Position numbers and translations under genes: made by a program
DNA from: Flavobacteriales bacterium
GTDB lineage: Bacteria > Bacteroidota > Bacteroidia > Flavobacteriales > Flavobacteriaceae
Direction: 5' to 3'
NCBI GenBank assembly: GCA_002747735.1
Contig: PDQE01000053.1
Location: 1 to 6,213 of the forward strand
Length of the DNA stretch: 6,213 nucleotides
In this document: in pieces, positions 6,164 through 6,213 of the stretch
Layout: the number at the start of each line of letters is the position of its first letter
Numbering within the stretch: the first letter of the stretch is position 1
Notes under the pieces: model-generated
Told to the model about the DNA's origin: nothing
What the model saw: the letters and a program-made list of their open reading frames with translations, nothing else
The model's database searches: none

Positions 6164-6213
6164 ATGGCAAAACAAATAGATGTTAATATTCAAGAGAGCG
6201 AGTCCGAGCTTAG
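6164..6213 (+). CDS. Start of a truncated gene, product unknown
   Basis: An ATG at 6164 opens a frame that is still open at the window end, giving 16 full codons: MAKQIDVNIQESESEL. The sequence is polar and helical-looking, with no signal peptide. The charged start with an ESESEL-type segment is loosely like N-termini of some helix-turn-helix transposases of IS630 type, but this is an impression from a very short stretch and not a family call. It sits 43 bases after the palindromic terminator, so it begins a new transcription unit. Confidence 0.5.
   Translation, partial: MAKQIDVNIQESESEL

Overview
The window is AT-rich DNA that looks like a chromosomal segment from a member of the Bacteroidota, most likely a flavobacterium. 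The signs are a lipoprotein signal followed at once by a charged Ser-Lys-Asp run, starts with no clear Shine-Dalgarno sequence, and a close match to the Bacteroidota promoter consensus (TTTG, about 20 bases, TAnnTTTG) in front of pgk. A decayed gene end that resembles the C-terminus of SusD-type proteins points the same way. The taxon is inferred from these traits, not from a database match.

Layout. At the left, a minus-strand HD-domain phosphohydrolase (7-666) and a plus-strand small lipoprotein cytochrome c (753-1085) are transcribed away from each other. The cytochrome gene is closed by a clear intrinsic terminator (1129-1168). A 488-base gap follows (1086-1573). It holds a GC-richer island with nested complementary segments (about 1336-1466) and a second plus-strand terminator (1526-1560) with no annotated gene in front of it. 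This is the best candidate for something undescribed, namely a small structured RNA. Next come a minus-strand two-CBS-domain protein (1574-2035) and, divergently, a large plus-strand M28 peptidase with a multi-spanning membrane region (2196-4529), followed by phosphoglycerate kinase (pgk). The pgk promoter overlaps the end of the peptidase gene and places the real pgk start at 4575, not at an upstream TTG at 4551.

Downstream of pgk there is no intact gene until the last 50 bases. That stretch carries a start-less, stop-interrupted coding remnant (about 5864-6061) that looks like the end of a SusD/RagB-type lipoprotein, then a perfect 38-base palindrome acting as a terminator (6083-6120), then the first 16 codons of another gene that runs off the window (6164 onward).

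The genes do not form an obvious pathway. They look like separate housekeeping or envelope units: glycolysis (pgk), nucleotide sensing (CBS), nucleotide or phosphate-ester hydrolysis (HD), envelope proteolysis (M28) and an exported electron carrier. No defence system, CRISPR array, tRNA or rRNA was seen.
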